Counted from the stretch's first letter, positions 26,377 to 36,690 are shown. The stretch: 64,000 nucleotides of DNA from Xanthomonas melonis (GCF_020783655.1 NZ_JAJGQH010000015.1:86665-150664); one strand, 5' to 3'. The notes: generated by a model not told the origin, from the sequence alone. A program made the numbers and translations.

Positions 26377-26536
26377 GCCGACGCGCCGGTGAAGGCGCGC
26401 GCGCATGCTGCAACGCCGCTGCGCGTGCATCGGTGCGTAAGCTGCGCCGTGTTTCTCCGCTGCCGATCCATCCTTCCATGCGCGCCGCCGCTTCACCAGC
26501 GCGGCGCGTTCTCGCATTCCACGCCACGCCCGACCG

Positions 26537-27892
26537 ATGACGCTTACCCGATCACTGCCTGCGGACATCGACTTGCTGGCCTTGCATCGGCTGGCGCCGC
26601 ATCGGTATCCGGCGCTGCTCGAATCCACCGCCTCCGGTACCGAACACGGGCGTTGGGACGTGCTGTTGCTGGCCGATGGCGGCAGCCTGCGGCTGGATGC
26701 CGATGGCCGCACCCGCGATGGCCAGGGCAGGGTGCTGGAAGGCGGTTTCCTGGCTGCGCTGGATGCTGCCTGGCAGGCCGAGCGCGTGCCACACGATGCG
26801 CACAGCCCGTGGCCCTTTCGTGGTGGCTGGGCGGTGTTGCTGGATTACGAACTGGCCGGACAGGTCGAGCCGATCCTGCAGTTGCCCGCACGCGCCGATG
26901 GCTTGCCTGCAGCACTCGCGCTGCGCGCGCCGGCGGCGGTGTTGCGCGATCGCGTGCGAGGCGAGTGCATCGCCCTGGCTGAGCCGGGCCGTGCCGATCT
27001 GCTGGCCCGTATCGTGGACGACTTCGCGGCCTGCGCCGCACTGCCGCCGCTGCCGGCCTGGGTCGGGCCAGTGGCGGTCGACGAGGACGCGCCCGAGCGC
27101 TTCACCGCTGCGGTGCGCCGGGTGCTCGATTACCTGCATGCCGGCGATGTCTTTCAGGCCAATATCTCGCGCGCCTGGAATGCGCGGTTTGCCGCGGCGG
27201 TGGATCCGGCGGCGCTGCACGCCCGGTTGCGTTCGGCCAACCCGGCCCCGTTCGCCGGAGTGTTCGCCGCGGCCGGGCGCGTGGTGGTGAGTTCCTCGCC
27301 CGAGCGGCTGGTGTCGGTGCATGGCGATGTGGTGCAGACCCGCCCGATCGCCGGCACGCGGGCGCGCTTTGCCGGCGACGACGACGCGGCGCGCATCCGC
27401 GAGCTGGTCGGCCACCCGAAAGAACGCGCCGAGCACGTCATGCTGATCGACCTGGAGCGCAACGACCTGGGCCGCATCTGCGTACCGGGCTCGGTGGAGG
27501 TGGACGAGCTGATGGCAGTGGAAAGCTATGCGCACGTGCACCACATCGTCAGCAACGTGCGCGGCCGCCTGCGTGCCGGCGTCACCCCGGGCGAGGTGAT
27601 CGCGGCGGTCTTCCCCGGCGGCACCATCACCGGCTGCCCGAAGGTGCGCTGCATGCAGATCATCGCCGAGCTGGAGCAGACCGCGCGTGGCGCCTACACC
27701 GGCGCGTTCGGCTGGCTCAATCGCGATGGCGACATGGATCTGAACATCCTGATCCGCACCGCCGAAGTGGCCGGCAACCAGGTGCGGTTCCGTACCGGTG
27801 CCGGCATCGTGGTGGATTCGGACCCGCAGCGCGAGCTGGACGAAACCCGCGCCAAGGCGCGCGGTGTGCTGCGCGCGCTGGATCGGGCATGA
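26537..27892 (+). CDS. pabB: Aminodeoxychorismate synthase component I
   Basis: A 451-residue chorismate-binding enzyme that makes 4-amino-4-deoxychorismate for folate. Signatures: QTRPIAGTRAR, HVMLIDLERNDLGRIC and GGTITGCPKVRCMQ (the catalytic Lys region), with MDLNILIRT near the end. It lacks the glutaminase domain, so it needs a separate PabA. A distant anthranilate-synthase identity is less likely because the neighbourhood (fabF, mltG, holB) is that of pabB/pabC. No pabC lies between it and mltG here. Confidence 0.88.
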   Translation: MTLTRSLPADIDLLALHRLAPHRYPALLESTASGTEHGRWDVLLLADGGSLRLDADGRTRDGQGRVLEGGFLAALDAAWQAERVPHDAHSPWPFRGGWAVLLDYELAGQVEPILQLPARADGLPAALALRAPAAVLRDRVRGECIALAEPGRADLLARIVDDFAACAALPPLPAWVGPVAVDEDAPERFTAAVRRVLDYLHAGDVFQANISRAWNARFAAAVDPAALHARLRSANPAPFAGVFAAAGRVVVSSSPERLVSVHGDVVQTRPIAGTRARFAGDDDAARIRELVGHPKERAEHVMLIDLERNDLGRICVPGSVEVDELMAVESYAHVHHIVSNVRGRLRAGVTPGEVIAAVFPGGTITGCPKVRCMQIIAELEQTARGAYTGAFGWLNRDGDMDLNILIRTAEVAGNQVRFRTGAGIVVDSDPQRELDETRAKARGVLRALDRA

Positions 27893-27952
27893 GCGCTTCA
27901 ACGGGACATCACCGGTGCGCGGTATCCTGCGCGGCGCTGGGGCAATGACGAG

Positions 27953-29026
27953 GTGGGTGTGGCGGTGACTGGCAAACGCGGATGTCTGGCCGTGCTGGGT
28001 ACGGCAGTGCTGCTTGTGGCGCTAGTGGCGATTGCCGCGCTGGTGGCTTGGCGGCACTACCTGCAGTTCGCCGATACGCCGGCCAAGGCCACCGCGCCCA
28101 GCGTGGTGGTGGCACCTGGTGATTCACTCAAGGCCACGCTGCGCAAGTTGCGCGACGCCGGCATCACCCAGGGCGTGGATCTGGAATGGCAGCTGCTGGC
28201 GCGCCAGGTGGATGCGGCCGGCAAGCTCAAGGTGGGCGAATACGCACTGGCACCGGCGCTGTCGCCGCGCGAGCTGCTGACGCGCATGCGCCAGGGGCGG
28301 GTGATCCAGTACCGTTTCACGATCGTGGAAGGCTGGAATTTCCGCCAGCTGCGCGCCGCGCTGGCGACGGCCACGCCATTGCAGCAGTCCATCGGCGGCC
28401 TGGACGATGCGACGCTGATGGCACGGCTGGGCGTGGCCAAGCAGCATCCGGAGGGGCGCTTCCTGCCGGAGACCTACCTCTACCAGCGCGGCGACAGCGA
28501 CCTGGATGTGCTCAAACGCGCGCACGCGGCGATGGACAAGGCACTGGCACAGGCCTGGGCGCAACGCGCGCCCGATCTGCCGCTGGCATCTCCGGAGCAG
28601 GCGCTGATCCTGGCCTCCATCATCGAGAAGGAAACCGCGCTGGGCTCCGAGCGCCCGCTGATCGCCGGGGTATTCCTGCGTCGTTTGCAACTGGGTATGA
28701 AGCTGCAGACCGACCCGACCGTGATCTACGGCATCGGCAGCAGTTACGACGGCAATATCCGCCGCCGCGACCTCACCACCGACACGCCGTACAACACTTA
28801 CACACGCACCGGCCTGACACCGACGCCGATCGCCATGCCGGGCCGCGAGGCGCTGCTGGCGGCCGTGCGCCCGGCGCCCGGCGATGCGCTGTACTTCGTG
28901 GCCGTGGGCGATGGCACCGGCGCCCACGCCTTCTCGGCCACGCTGGCCGAACATAACGCCGCGGTGGCGCGTTATCTGCAGCGTCGCCGTCTGCCGGACG
29001 CGCCACAGCGGGAGCCCACACCATGA
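27953..29026 (+). CDS. mltG: Endolytic murein transglycosylase MltG
   Basis: A 357-residue inner-membrane enzyme that cuts nascent glycan strands and so sets their length. A single N-terminal membrane helix (residues 11-34) is followed by a LysM-like subdomain and the YceG domain; the catalytic Glu225 is in ASIIEKET, with GMKLQTDPTVIYG and PYNTYTRTGLTPTPIAMPG downstream. The start is GTG at 27953. The stop overlaps the holB start (ATGA). The tmk gene, which lies between mltG and holB in E. coli, is missing. Confidence 0.93.
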   Translation: MGVAVTGKRGCLAVLGTAVLLVALVAIAALVAWRHYLQFADTPAKATAPSVVVAPGDSLKATLRKLRDAGITQGVDLEWQLLARQVDAAGKLKVGEYALAPALSPRELLTRMRQGRVIQYRFTIVEGWNFRQLRAALATATPLQQSIGGLDDATLMARLGVAKQHPEGRFLPETYLYQRGDSDLDVLKRAHAAMDKALAQAWAQRAPDLPLASPEQALILASIIEKETALGSERPLIAGVFLRRLQLGMKLQTDPTVIYGIGSSYDGNIRRRDLTTDTPYNTYTRTGLTPTPIAMPGREALLAAVRPAPGDALYFVAVGDGTGAHAFSATLAEHNAAVARYLQRRRLPDAPQREPTP

Positions 29027-29982
29027 CGGCCGCGTTTTCGCCCTGGCAGCAGCGCGCCTTCGACCAGACCGTGGCGGCGCTGGATGCCGGCCGGCTGGGG
29101 CATGGGCTGCTGATCTGCGGGCCGGAAGGCCTGGGCAAGCGCGAGGTGGCGCTGGCGCTGGCCGAGCACGTGCTGGCCGCATCGCCCGACCCGGCGCTGG
29201 CACAGCGCACACGGCAGCTGATCGCTGCCGGCACCCATCCGGATCTGCAGCTGGTCTCCTTCATTCCCAACCGTACTGGCGACAAGCTGCGCACCGAGAT
29301 CATCATCGAGCAGGTGCGCGAGATTTCGCAGAAGCTGTCGCTGACCCCGCAGTACGGCATCGCCCAGGTAGTGATCGTCGACCCGGCCGATGCGATCAAC
29401 CGCGCCGCCTGCAACGCCTTGCTCAAGACGCTGGAAGAGCCTTCGCCCGGCCGCTACCTGTGGCTGATCAGCGCGCAGCCGGCGCGCCTGCCGGCGACCA
29501 TCCGCAGCCGCTGCCAACGCCTGGAATTCAAGCTGCCGCCCGCGCACGAGGCGTTGGCGTGGCTGCTGGCGCAAGGCCTCGACGCGCGCGCAGCGCAGGA
29601 AGCGCTGGATGCCGCACGCGGCCATCCCGGGCTGGCCGCGCAGTGGTTGCGCGAGGACGGCCTGGCGGTGCGCCGTGCGGTGGCGCAGGACCTGGAGCAG
29701 ATCGCCAGCGGCCGTGTCGGTGCAGTGGATGTGGCGCAGCGCTGGACCAGCGACGGTCAGGCCGACCAACGCCTGCGCCACGCCGCCGACCTGGCCCTGG
29801 CGCAGGCATCGTCCGGCTTGACCGATGCGTCGCGGTTGCACAAGCTGGCGACCTGGTTCGATGCCGCCAATCGCACCCGCGATTTGCTGCGCACCACCGT
29901 CCGTGCCGACCTGGCAGTGACGGAATTGCTGCTGGCCTGGCGCCAGGGAGAGCGCCAGCCACGTTCTAGGGGAACTCGATGA
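29023..29982 (+). CDS. holB: DNA polymerase III subunit delta'
   Basis: A 319-residue clamp-loader subunit. ICGPEGLGKREVALALA (near residues 26-42) is the modified Walker A typical of delta', and the later block ACNALLKTLEEPSPG with ISAQPARLPATIRSRCQRLEF matches DnaX-like sequences including the SRC motif. The zinc cysteines of DnaX are missing, as expected. It is coupled by ATGA overlaps both to mltG before and to pilZ after. Confidence 0.93.
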   Translation: MTAAFSPWQQRAFDQTVAALDAGRLGHGLLICGPEGLGKREVALALAEHVLAASPDPALAQRTRQLIAAGTHPDLQLVSFIPNRTGDKLRTEIIIEQVREISQKLSLTPQYGIAQVVIVDPADAINRAACNALLKTLEEPSPGRYLWLISAQPARLPATIRSRCQRLEFKLPPAHEALAWLLAQGLDARAAQEALDAARGHPGLAAQWLREDGLAVRRAVAQDLEQIASGRVGAVDVAQRWTSDGQADQRLRHAADLALAQASSGLTDASRLHKLATWFDAANRTRDLLRTTVRADLAVTELLLAWRQGERQPRSRGTR

Positions 29983-30332
29983 GTGCAATGAATGCGCGCC
30001 AAGGCATCCTGTCGCTGGCGTTGAAGGACAAACCGGCGCTTTACAGCGCCTACATGCCCTTCGTGAAGGGCGGCGGCATCTTCGTGCCGACGCCAAAGCG
30101 CTACATGCTCGGCGACGAAGTGTTCCTGCTGCTGACCCTGCCCGATTCCAGCGAGCGTCTGCCGGTGGCCGGCAGGGTCATCTGGACCACGCCGGCCGGT
30201 GCCCAGGGCAACCGCGCCGCCGGCATCGGCGTGCAGTTCCCGGATGGCCCGGAAGGCGAGGCGGTGCGCAACAAGATCGAAACCCTGCTGGCCGGACTGA
30301 CCACTTCGGACAAGCCGACCCACACGATGTAG
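29979..30332 (+). CDS. pilZ: PilZ domain protein
   Basis: A 117-residue single-domain PilZ protein of the type-IV-pilus group, beginning near QGILSLALKDKPALYSAYMP. The c-di-GMP-binding RxxxR and DxSxxG motifs are not evident, which is normal for this PilZ branch that binds FimX and PilB rather than the nucleotide. It shares ATGA with holB, the usual position. Confidence 0.92.
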   Translation: MSAMNARQGILSLALKDKPALYSAYMPFVKGGGIFVPTPKRYMLGDEVFLLLTLPDSSERLPVAGRVIWTTPAGAQGNRAAGIGVQFPDGPEGEAVRNKIETLLAGLTTSDKPTHTM

Positions 30333-30499
30333 AAGGAGCGGGCTGGCGCGGCGGGATGGTACCTCACGCATAGGGGCAAGCCCTTCGCCGCCGCGGCCGG
30401 GTCGAGGCGACAGCGGTGCGATGCGGTCGCGTCACACGGGCAGGGAAACACCTGTTGACGATTGCCGCCGCTGCCCTATAATGTGCGGCTCGCGTCACC

Positions 30500-30574
30500 G
30501 GGCGGTTAGCTCAGCGGTAGAGCATTGCCTTCACACGGCAAGGGTCACAGGTTCGATCCCTGTACCGCCCACCA
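30500..30574 (+). tRNA. tRNA-Val(CAC)
   Basis: Acceptor stem GGGCGGT/ACCGCCC, D arm AGCTCAGCGGTAGAGC, anticodon loop around CAC in CCTTCACACGG, T arm ACAGGTTCGATCCCTGT and encoded ACCA. It reads GUG. The accessory stretch to about 34.9 kb starts behind it; I found no second copy of its 3' end to serve as a right attachment site. Confidence 0.95.
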
Positions 30575-30594
30575 CAATTCAAGCTGTTTTGCGG

Positions 30595-30619
30595 AAAGCC
30601 GGCCTGAGGTCGGCTTTTT
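30595..30619 (+). terminator. Terminator after tRNA-Val
   Basis: Stem AAAGCCGGC/GTCGGCTTT (one G-U pair) followed by TTTTTC. It would end the tRNA-Val transcript. Confidence 0.85.
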
Positions 30620-30663
30620 CGTAAGTGCTGCGTAAGTGCAAAAGCGATTGAATCTCTAGTCTC

Positions 30664-30686
30664 AGCTGCCGATATCGGATGCAGCT
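30664..30686. promoter_or_regulatory. Dyad upstream of the Panacea gene
   Basis: AGCTGC and GCAGCT flank a CGATATCG palindrome. It lies about 130 bases before the antitoxin gene and could be an operator for self-regulation, or a recombination core; there is nothing to decide between these. Confidence 0.35.
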
Positions 30687-30818
30687 ACTATGCCCTGCAT
30701 GACTGAATGGTTGTGGATAAGTCTGTGGGAAAGCCGTGGACTAGTCGTTCCGCCATCCGTACAATCGCGAACAGAAGCAGTGTAGGTTGTATCCAGCAGC
30801 CGCACATGAGGTTATTCA

Positions 30819-31391
30819 ATGCAAAGCCAATTCAAGGCAGAAAAGGCTATCGCTGCTATCGGCTATTTGGTCAACGAGACCGGGGCCGATCTCTATTCCG
30901 TGATGAAGATGCTCTATCTCGCAGATAAGCAGCATCTGCAGCGCTTTGGGCGCACTATCAGCGGTGATCACTACGTGGCGATGCCCAGAGGGCCGGTGCC
31001 TGACCGTGCCTACAACCTGTGCAAGTTCGTTCGCGGCAGCAGGGATCACTTCGACCCGTTGCCGACTGCACGTGAGTGGCTGAAGCTTGAGGGCAACGCC
31101 TTCCAGCTTTTGCGCGCCCCAGACATTGATGAGCTGAGCCGTTCTGACATCGACGCACTAAACCACGCCGCTGAGATCCATAAGGCCGGCAACTGGAAGG
31201 GCGTGTTTGATGCTTCTCACGACGATGCTTGGCGCGCTGCATGGGCATCTGCCGAGGCAAGCAACAATCGGTGTGCTGACATGGAGTTGGACGCCATTGC
31301 TGCCACTCTGCCCAATGGCCCTGCGCTGATCGAGTATTTAGCTGACCGCCACCCAGGAGAGGAGTCTGAGACTCCCTCAGTAGCGCACTGA
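30819..31391 (+). CDS. Panacea-domain (DUF4065/SocA-like) antitoxin
   Basis: A 190-residue protein whose first 70 residues carry the Panacea signature: YSVMKMLYLADKQHLQRFGR, then ISGDHYVAMPRGPVP. Panacea proteins neutralise many unrelated toxins in two-gene modules (PanAT) and the SocA relative in Caulobacter is a proteolytic adaptor. The C-terminal half is acidic and lacks known motifs. Codon use is less GC-rich than in the flanking housekeeping genes. The toxin-like gene begins 20 bases downstream, the module order usual for such pairs. Antitoxin function is inferred from domain and context. Confidence 0.85.
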   Translation: MQSQFKAEKAIAAIGYLVNETGADLYSVMKMLYLADKQHLQRFGRTISGDHYVAMPRGPVPDRAYNLCKFVRGSRDHFDPLPTAREWLKLEGNAFQLLRAPDIDELSRSDIDALNHAAEIHKAGNWKGVFDASHDDAWRAAWASAEASNNRCADMELDAIAATLPNGPALIEYLADRHPGEESETPSVAH

Positions 31392-31411
31392 CCACCGGGG
31401 CTTCAGGGAGG

Positions 31412-31813
31412 ATGCTGAAGATTCAAGTTGGGTCAGTTTTCCATATCTGGTGTTCGTTTTGCAGGCCGCCGAAGTGGAAGTTCTTCGTGGTCGCAACTAT
31501 GCAACCAGAGCTTCGCTACTTTGTTATCAACTCTAATCCGGCCTCATTTCAGCGAATTGATGATGTGCTGATGGGGCACCAGGTGCAGCTACTTCAGGGC
31601 GAGCATTACTTCCTGAGGCGCGATTCGGTATTGGACTGCAGTGAGCTTGTTGGCGGTCCCACCGCGAGCGATCTTGAGGACCGCTATGCGCAAGATGCAA
31701 GGGTTCTCCTGGGACGGCTCTCTACGCCAGCGAGGCGCGCAGTGCGAGCCGTCACCAAAGACAGCGTGCTTTTGAGTGGAAAGGAAGTTGTCGCCATTCA
31801 AGGCGCTTGGTAA
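31412..31813 (+). CDS. Probable toxin partner, MazF/PemK-like
   Basis: A 133-residue protein with no signal peptide. The opening (IQVGSVFHIWCSF, then PKWKFFVVAT) has the look of the MazF/PemK SH3-like barrel (start with GD/GS-V-h followed by a basic K-x-x-hhV strand). LQGEHYFLRRDSVLDCSEL in the middle is a conserved-looking block. A good ribosome site (GGGAGG) sits 6 bases before the ATG. It follows the Panacea gene directly and is closed by a terminator. The likely role is an RNA-cleaving toxin, but the assignment to the fold is my reading of the sequence only. Confidence 0.6.
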   Translation: MLKIQVGSVFHIWCSFCRPPKWKFFVVATMQPELRYFVINSNPASFQRIDDVLMGHQVQLLQGEHYFLRRDSVLDCSELVGGPTASDLEDRYAQDARVLLGRLSTPARRAVRAVTKDSVLLSGKEVVAIQGAW

Positions 31814-31814
31814 G

Positions 31815-31839
31815 AAGCCCCGCGAAAGCGGGGCTTTTT
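31815..31839 (+). terminator. Terminator of the Panacea module
   Basis: Nine-base stem AAGCCCCGC/GCGGGGCTT with a GAAA loop and a TTTTT tail, directly after the toxin stop codon at 31811-31813. It closes the two-gene unit. Confidence 0.92.
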
Positions 31840-31903
31840 CGTTGGACAGAAGCTATCGTCGTGCCGAAGTAGGCGGCACCACCCATCGTGAGAGGAGTTT
31901 GCA

Positions 31904-31999
31904 ATGACGCGAGATGATGAACTTGTCCGCACCCTGCTGCTCAACATTGAGCGCGTGCACAACGGAGCGCAGATCTGGGGCTCTGATGTTTCCCCAATC
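31904..31999 (+). pseudogene. Truncated DUF2513 gene
   Basis: The reading frame opens MTRDDELVRTLLLNIE, the exact style of DUF2513 proteins (which start M-K-R-D-M-D-L-h-R-x-h-L-L-x-I-E). The family is roughly 120 residues long, but the match stops after about 25-30 residues and the frame then runs into unrelated sequence that ends near 32290. An insertion-sequence end lies about 90 bases on, so the gene was probably cut by transposition. DUF2513 genes are typical of phages and toxin-rich islands. Confidence 0.6.
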
Positions 32000-32067
32000 G
32001 GTGCAAAGCCAACTATTATTCCAAACACAAGCAACCCGACGAGTCCGCCATGTCTGCGTGACTCAAA

Positions 32068-32100
32068 CCAAGGAGTCTCCGGGAAAAGCGGGGCGGTTCA
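32068..32100. mobile_element. Insertion-sequence end remnant (IS3/IS407-like)
   Basis: AAGGAGTCTCCGGGAAAAGC followed by GGGGCGGTTCA resembles the terminal inverted repeat of IS407-group IS3 elements (reverse complement TGAACCGCCCCG..). No transposase or opposite end is seen nearby, so it is a relic. Confidence 0.4.
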
Positions 32101-32942
32101 ATCTTCCTTGGCTAGGACGGTATGGGATTCGGAGTTTCCGGAGCCCTTACGAGCAATCCCCGGCGACTCGTGCACGTCCAACGTCTTGGATCGCGGCCTA
32201 TCTGCGCTATCTGTCCACCGCCCGCCAGCTCGGTGGCCTGGTATGAGCGGTTGGCGGCACGCCGCGCGTGATCCGGTGTTTGCGGAGTGACTGGTCTCCA
32301 GGGCGCATCCGGCCAGGGGAGTGGGTAGCGTCTGGACTCATTGATGGCAGCGGCCTGCTGTGCGCCGCCAAGGGGGCAGTATGCCGACACCCTCTCGCAC
32401 ACATCCAGCGGCGCGAATCACCGCAGGCTGGCTCAGCACGTCGGCGCGATGCTACAGGGCCAAGGGGCATCGCGGGTGCTAGCGGGCGGGCGGCTCGACA
32501 CCATCTAGGCGGTAGATGTGTGATTCAGCGATTGAAGCGCTTGGGCTTGCGGCTGGGCGGGGTGAGTGGGCCGACATCAGCTCGCTCATCCTCATCGAGT
32601 CGGCCGAGGGCATCTCGATGAGGATGGCCAGGCACTCGCACATATCCAGGGCCACGAACCACGGCAGGCCGACGGTGTCCTCGACCATCTGCAACGCGAG
32701 GTTTAAAAGATGATAGGCGGTGGTCGGCCCATCAGCAGTGGTCTCGCCTCGTCGTGCCAACGAAGCCGGAAGGGTGTCCGCACTATGGACCCCCTTTCCA
32801 TTTACGGTGACATGGCGGTGCACCAGGCCGAGCGTATATGGGCGCTGTTTCGTGTACAGTCGCGCCGGCCAGGGATTGGCGATCAAGGCCCCCCTGGTGC
32901 GCCGGCCGCAATGACCGGGCTATCTAATTCACAGGGGGTTGT
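32101..32942. other. Degenerate stretch before the lipoprotein pair
   Basis: No intact gene. On the minus strand a frame at 32479-32886 contains a plausible helical stretch (LALQMVEDTVGLPWFVALDM, ending around 32560) but has no family match and a weak start; it could be a decayed small phage-type gene. The remainder is of mixed composition with no RNA or terminator I can support. Confidence 0.4.
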
Positions 32943-33512
32943 ATGAAGAAGCTGTTGCTCGCTGCTGTCGCTGTTCTCGCGCTTGCCGGTTGCGCAAGCA
33001 ATCCGCCGATGAACTTCTCCGTGCCCAACGTGGGCGTGGCGTCGAAGAAGGTCGATGCTGAGCTGAAGTCGCTAACGGTCACGCTGGCCCGGCCGGACGA
33101 AAAAACCGGGGAGCTGCCTGCTTGGGCTGAAGGGCAGATTCCCACGCTCTGGCAGTCCGCGCTTGTCGAGGCAGTCAACCGCATGGTGATCTTCCGCGAC
33201 GACGCCCCGCGCAAGGTCAGTCTGTCGGTGAAGGTGTTGAAGCTCGACGTGCCATCGTTCGGGGCATCCATGACCACCGATTCTGCCGCGCGCTACGAAC
33301 TGATCGACCGCGAAACAGGTGCGATCATTTACACGCAGGACATCGCGGCGTCCGGCACTGTTCCGGCGGGCTACGCGTTCGCTGGCGTGATCCGTGCGCG
33401 CGAATCCGTCAACCGGTCGGTGCAGAACAACATCGCCCAGTTCCTGCAGGCGCTGGAAACCGTTGATGCGTCCAAGCCGATGTTCCCAGCTGCGAAAGGA
33501 GCTGGGCAGTGA
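32943..33512 (+). CDS. Predicted outer-membrane lipoprotein
   Basis: A 189-residue lipoprotein: MKKLLLAAVAVLALAGC with lipobox Cys17, then a mature part rich in beta structure with a middle block VSLSVKVLKLDVPSF and AARYELIDRETGAIIYTQDI. I do not recognise the family; a likeness to small phage- or island-borne lipoproteins is possible. It is preceded by CACAGGGGGTTGT as ribosome site and its stop overlaps the next lipoprotein start (TGATG), so the two are co-made. Confidence 0.75.
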   Translation: MKKLLLAAVAVLALAGCASNPPMNFSVPNVGVASKKVDAELKSLTVTLARPDEKTGELPAWAEGQIPTLWQSALVEAVNRMVIFRDDAPRKVSLSVKVLKLDVPSFGASMTTDSAARYELIDRETGAIIYTQDIAASGTVPAGYAFAGVIRARESVNRSVQNNIAQFLQALETVDASKPMFPAAKGAGQ

Positions 33513-33958
33513 TGAAGCTGCTGGCGCTGTTGCTAGTGTTGCTACTTGCAGCATGTGCGCCCAATGTCCGGCCTGACAGCTACGGCGTCGGCGCGGTGGG
33601 TCAGGTCAACCGCACCGTGTCCGGAGTAATCATCAGCGCCAGGCTGGTGAGCATCGACGGCACGCAGGGCGGCGGCGCCCTTGCCGGTGCCGGCATGGGC
33701 GGCATCGCCGGCTCATCGCTGGGTGGTAGTGGCCGTGCAAATGCCGCCGGTGCCATCGGCGGCATGGTCGTTGGCGCCATTGCGGGTGCGGCCGCCGAGC
33801 GCGGCGTGTCGCGCACGCAGGGCAGGGAGTACGTGGTGCAGACCGAGAACGGCAACCTCATGACCATCGTGCAGGGCGCCGACCCGGCATTGCCGGTCGG
33901 TCAGCGCGTGCTGGTGCTGTATGGCTCGCCGGCGCGGGTGATTGTCGACCCGCGGTAG
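33512..33958 (+). CDS. Glycine-zipper lipoprotein (SlyB/Pcp-like)
   Basis: A 148-residue lipoprotein with lipobox Cys15 (LLLAAC). Residues 50-95 form a glycine zipper (GALAGAGMGGIAGSSLGG, then AGAIGGMVVGAIAGAAAE), as in SlyB/Pcp outer-membrane proteins, followed by a small beta domain with REYVVQTENGNLMTIVQG. The ATG at 33512 is coupled to the upstream lipoprotein; a GTG one codon earlier is possible. It probably spans or lies in the outer membrane. Confidence 0.8.
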   Translation: MKLLALLLVLLLAACAPNVRPDSYGVGAVGQVNRTVSGVIISARLVSIDGTQGGGALAGAGMGGIAGSSLGGSGRANAAGAIGGMVVGAIAGAAAERGVSRTQGREYVVQTENGNLMTIVQGADPALPVGQRVLVLYGSPARVIVDPR

Positions 33959-34515
33959 CGCTTAACGCGGGCACGGCTGGGGTGCTCGGCCGTGCCTGCT
34001 GTAGACAGGTCCGCAACGGAGCTTGAGGCGCAGCAGCGCCTATCTCTAAAATGTCAACGGAGGGCGCCGCTGGCATCTGGCCCTTCAGCGCCGCATCGTT
34101 GGCGGCTTCGGGCTAACGTGGGTTGTTGCCTCCGGTGTGGCGGTGGCGTCCGTTTGGAAATGTTTGCTGTAATTCTTGAAGGCAATACTTCTGCCTGCTC
34201 AGATTGAGCAGATCGCGCGCGCCGCGGGCGCCCGCCAGCGACGGCCGTAGATGCGAGGGGCGATCGCCTGCAGTGCTTGCAGGCGCGGGTACGTAGAGAC
34301 AGTCATCGGGTCGCTCGGTACTAGCGGAGGCAGGCATTACCGCAGATCGGTAGCCAGGATCAATGGTCGGCCGCAGGTCCTGTCGTGCGCAGCGCTAAGG
34401 TCTGAATGGTGGCTGCGACACGACGCACTGAAAGTTGCCGAGTTGGTCCCCGGTTGTTGCGAGCTCGACAATGAATTGCCATCCTGCAAGGCCCCCCTTT
34501 TGAGATGGAGTGGCG
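33959..34515. other. 557-base gap before a small lipoprotein gene
   Basis: No gene or RNA that I can support. AT content is higher than in flanking coding DNA near 34120-34200. The ribosome site of the next gene (TGGAG) lies at its end. It is part of the accessory stretch. Confidence 0.45.
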
Positions 34516-34842
34516 ATGAAGACGCTGCTTGGACCTGTTTTGGTGGCGACCCTGGTGCTGGCAGGCTGCGCGCGCGATGTCGGCGAGCAGTACGTGGGCA
34601 AGTGGGTCAACGTGAAGTCGCAGAACAACGTCTTGAGCATCGAGCACAACGGCGAGAGCTTCATCATTCGCGATACCACGCCGGAGCTGTCCGGCAGTGG
34701 AGTCAAGACGAAGAATCATCCGGCGATCTTGAACAAGGGCGTGCTGCAGGTCTCCAGCGCCGATGGCACCGTCAATTACGCGATCGACCAGGCGACCGGT
34801 CATTTGAGTACTGGCGATACCGAGTACACGCGGGTCAAGTGA
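34516..34842 (+). CDS. Small predicted lipoprotein
   Basis: A 108-residue lipoprotein: MKTLLGPVLVATLVLAGC with lipobox Cys18, then a compact beta-rich domain (YVGKWVNVKSQNNVLSIEHN, then SFIIRDTTPELSG) resembling small lipocalin-like or immunity-type domains in layout, but without a certain family. The start ATG at 34516 follows GATGGAG; a GTG two codons earlier is possible. It is convergent with prpR. Confidence 0.7.
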   Translation: MKTLLGPVLVATLVLAGCARDVGEQYVGKWVNVKSQNNVLSIEHNGESFIIRDTTPELSGSGVKTKNHPAILNKGVLQVSSADGTVNYAIDQATGHLSTGDTEYTRVK

Positions 34843-34876
34843 GCGCTGTACGCGCTTTGATGGCGAGTGCCTGGCA

Positions 34877-34954
34877 GCGGCGGCGCGATCACATCGCCGG
34901 CGCGGCGGCGCGATCACATCGCCGGCGTAGCAGCGCTCCCGTCGGGTGGAGCGC
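34877..34954. repeat. 25-bp tandem duplication and hairpin
   Basis: Two perfect 25-base copies (34877-34901 and 34902-34926) starting GCGGCGGCGCGATCACATCG, then a stem GCGCTCC/GGAGCGC at 34933-34954. They lie between the convergent 3' ends of the lipoprotein and prpR genes; the hairpin may help termination although no T tract follows. Confidence 0.7.
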
Positions 34955-35069
34955 ATCGCACGACCGGTTGCCGCTGACCGCAAATCCTGCGTTGCAAAGA
35001 CGCGCCACCGAGGCTGCGCTTGCAGCCTGGGCAGGCAAGTCCCAAGGCCCGCAGCTGTCCTCAGGCAGA

Positions 35070-36662
<1,593 letters not shown>

Positions 36663-36690
36663 CGGATGATTGCGTTTCAATAGTGTTTCA

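Noticed and set aside
30711..30719. DnaA-box-like TGTGGATAA
   Set aside because: A single box with no cluster, no AT-rich unwinding region and no replication gene nearby; not an origin.
30500..34900. Tyrosine-integrase island with attL/attR at tRNA-Val
   Set aside because: No integrase gene and no second copy of the tRNA 3' end are in the window, so island borders cannot be claimed.
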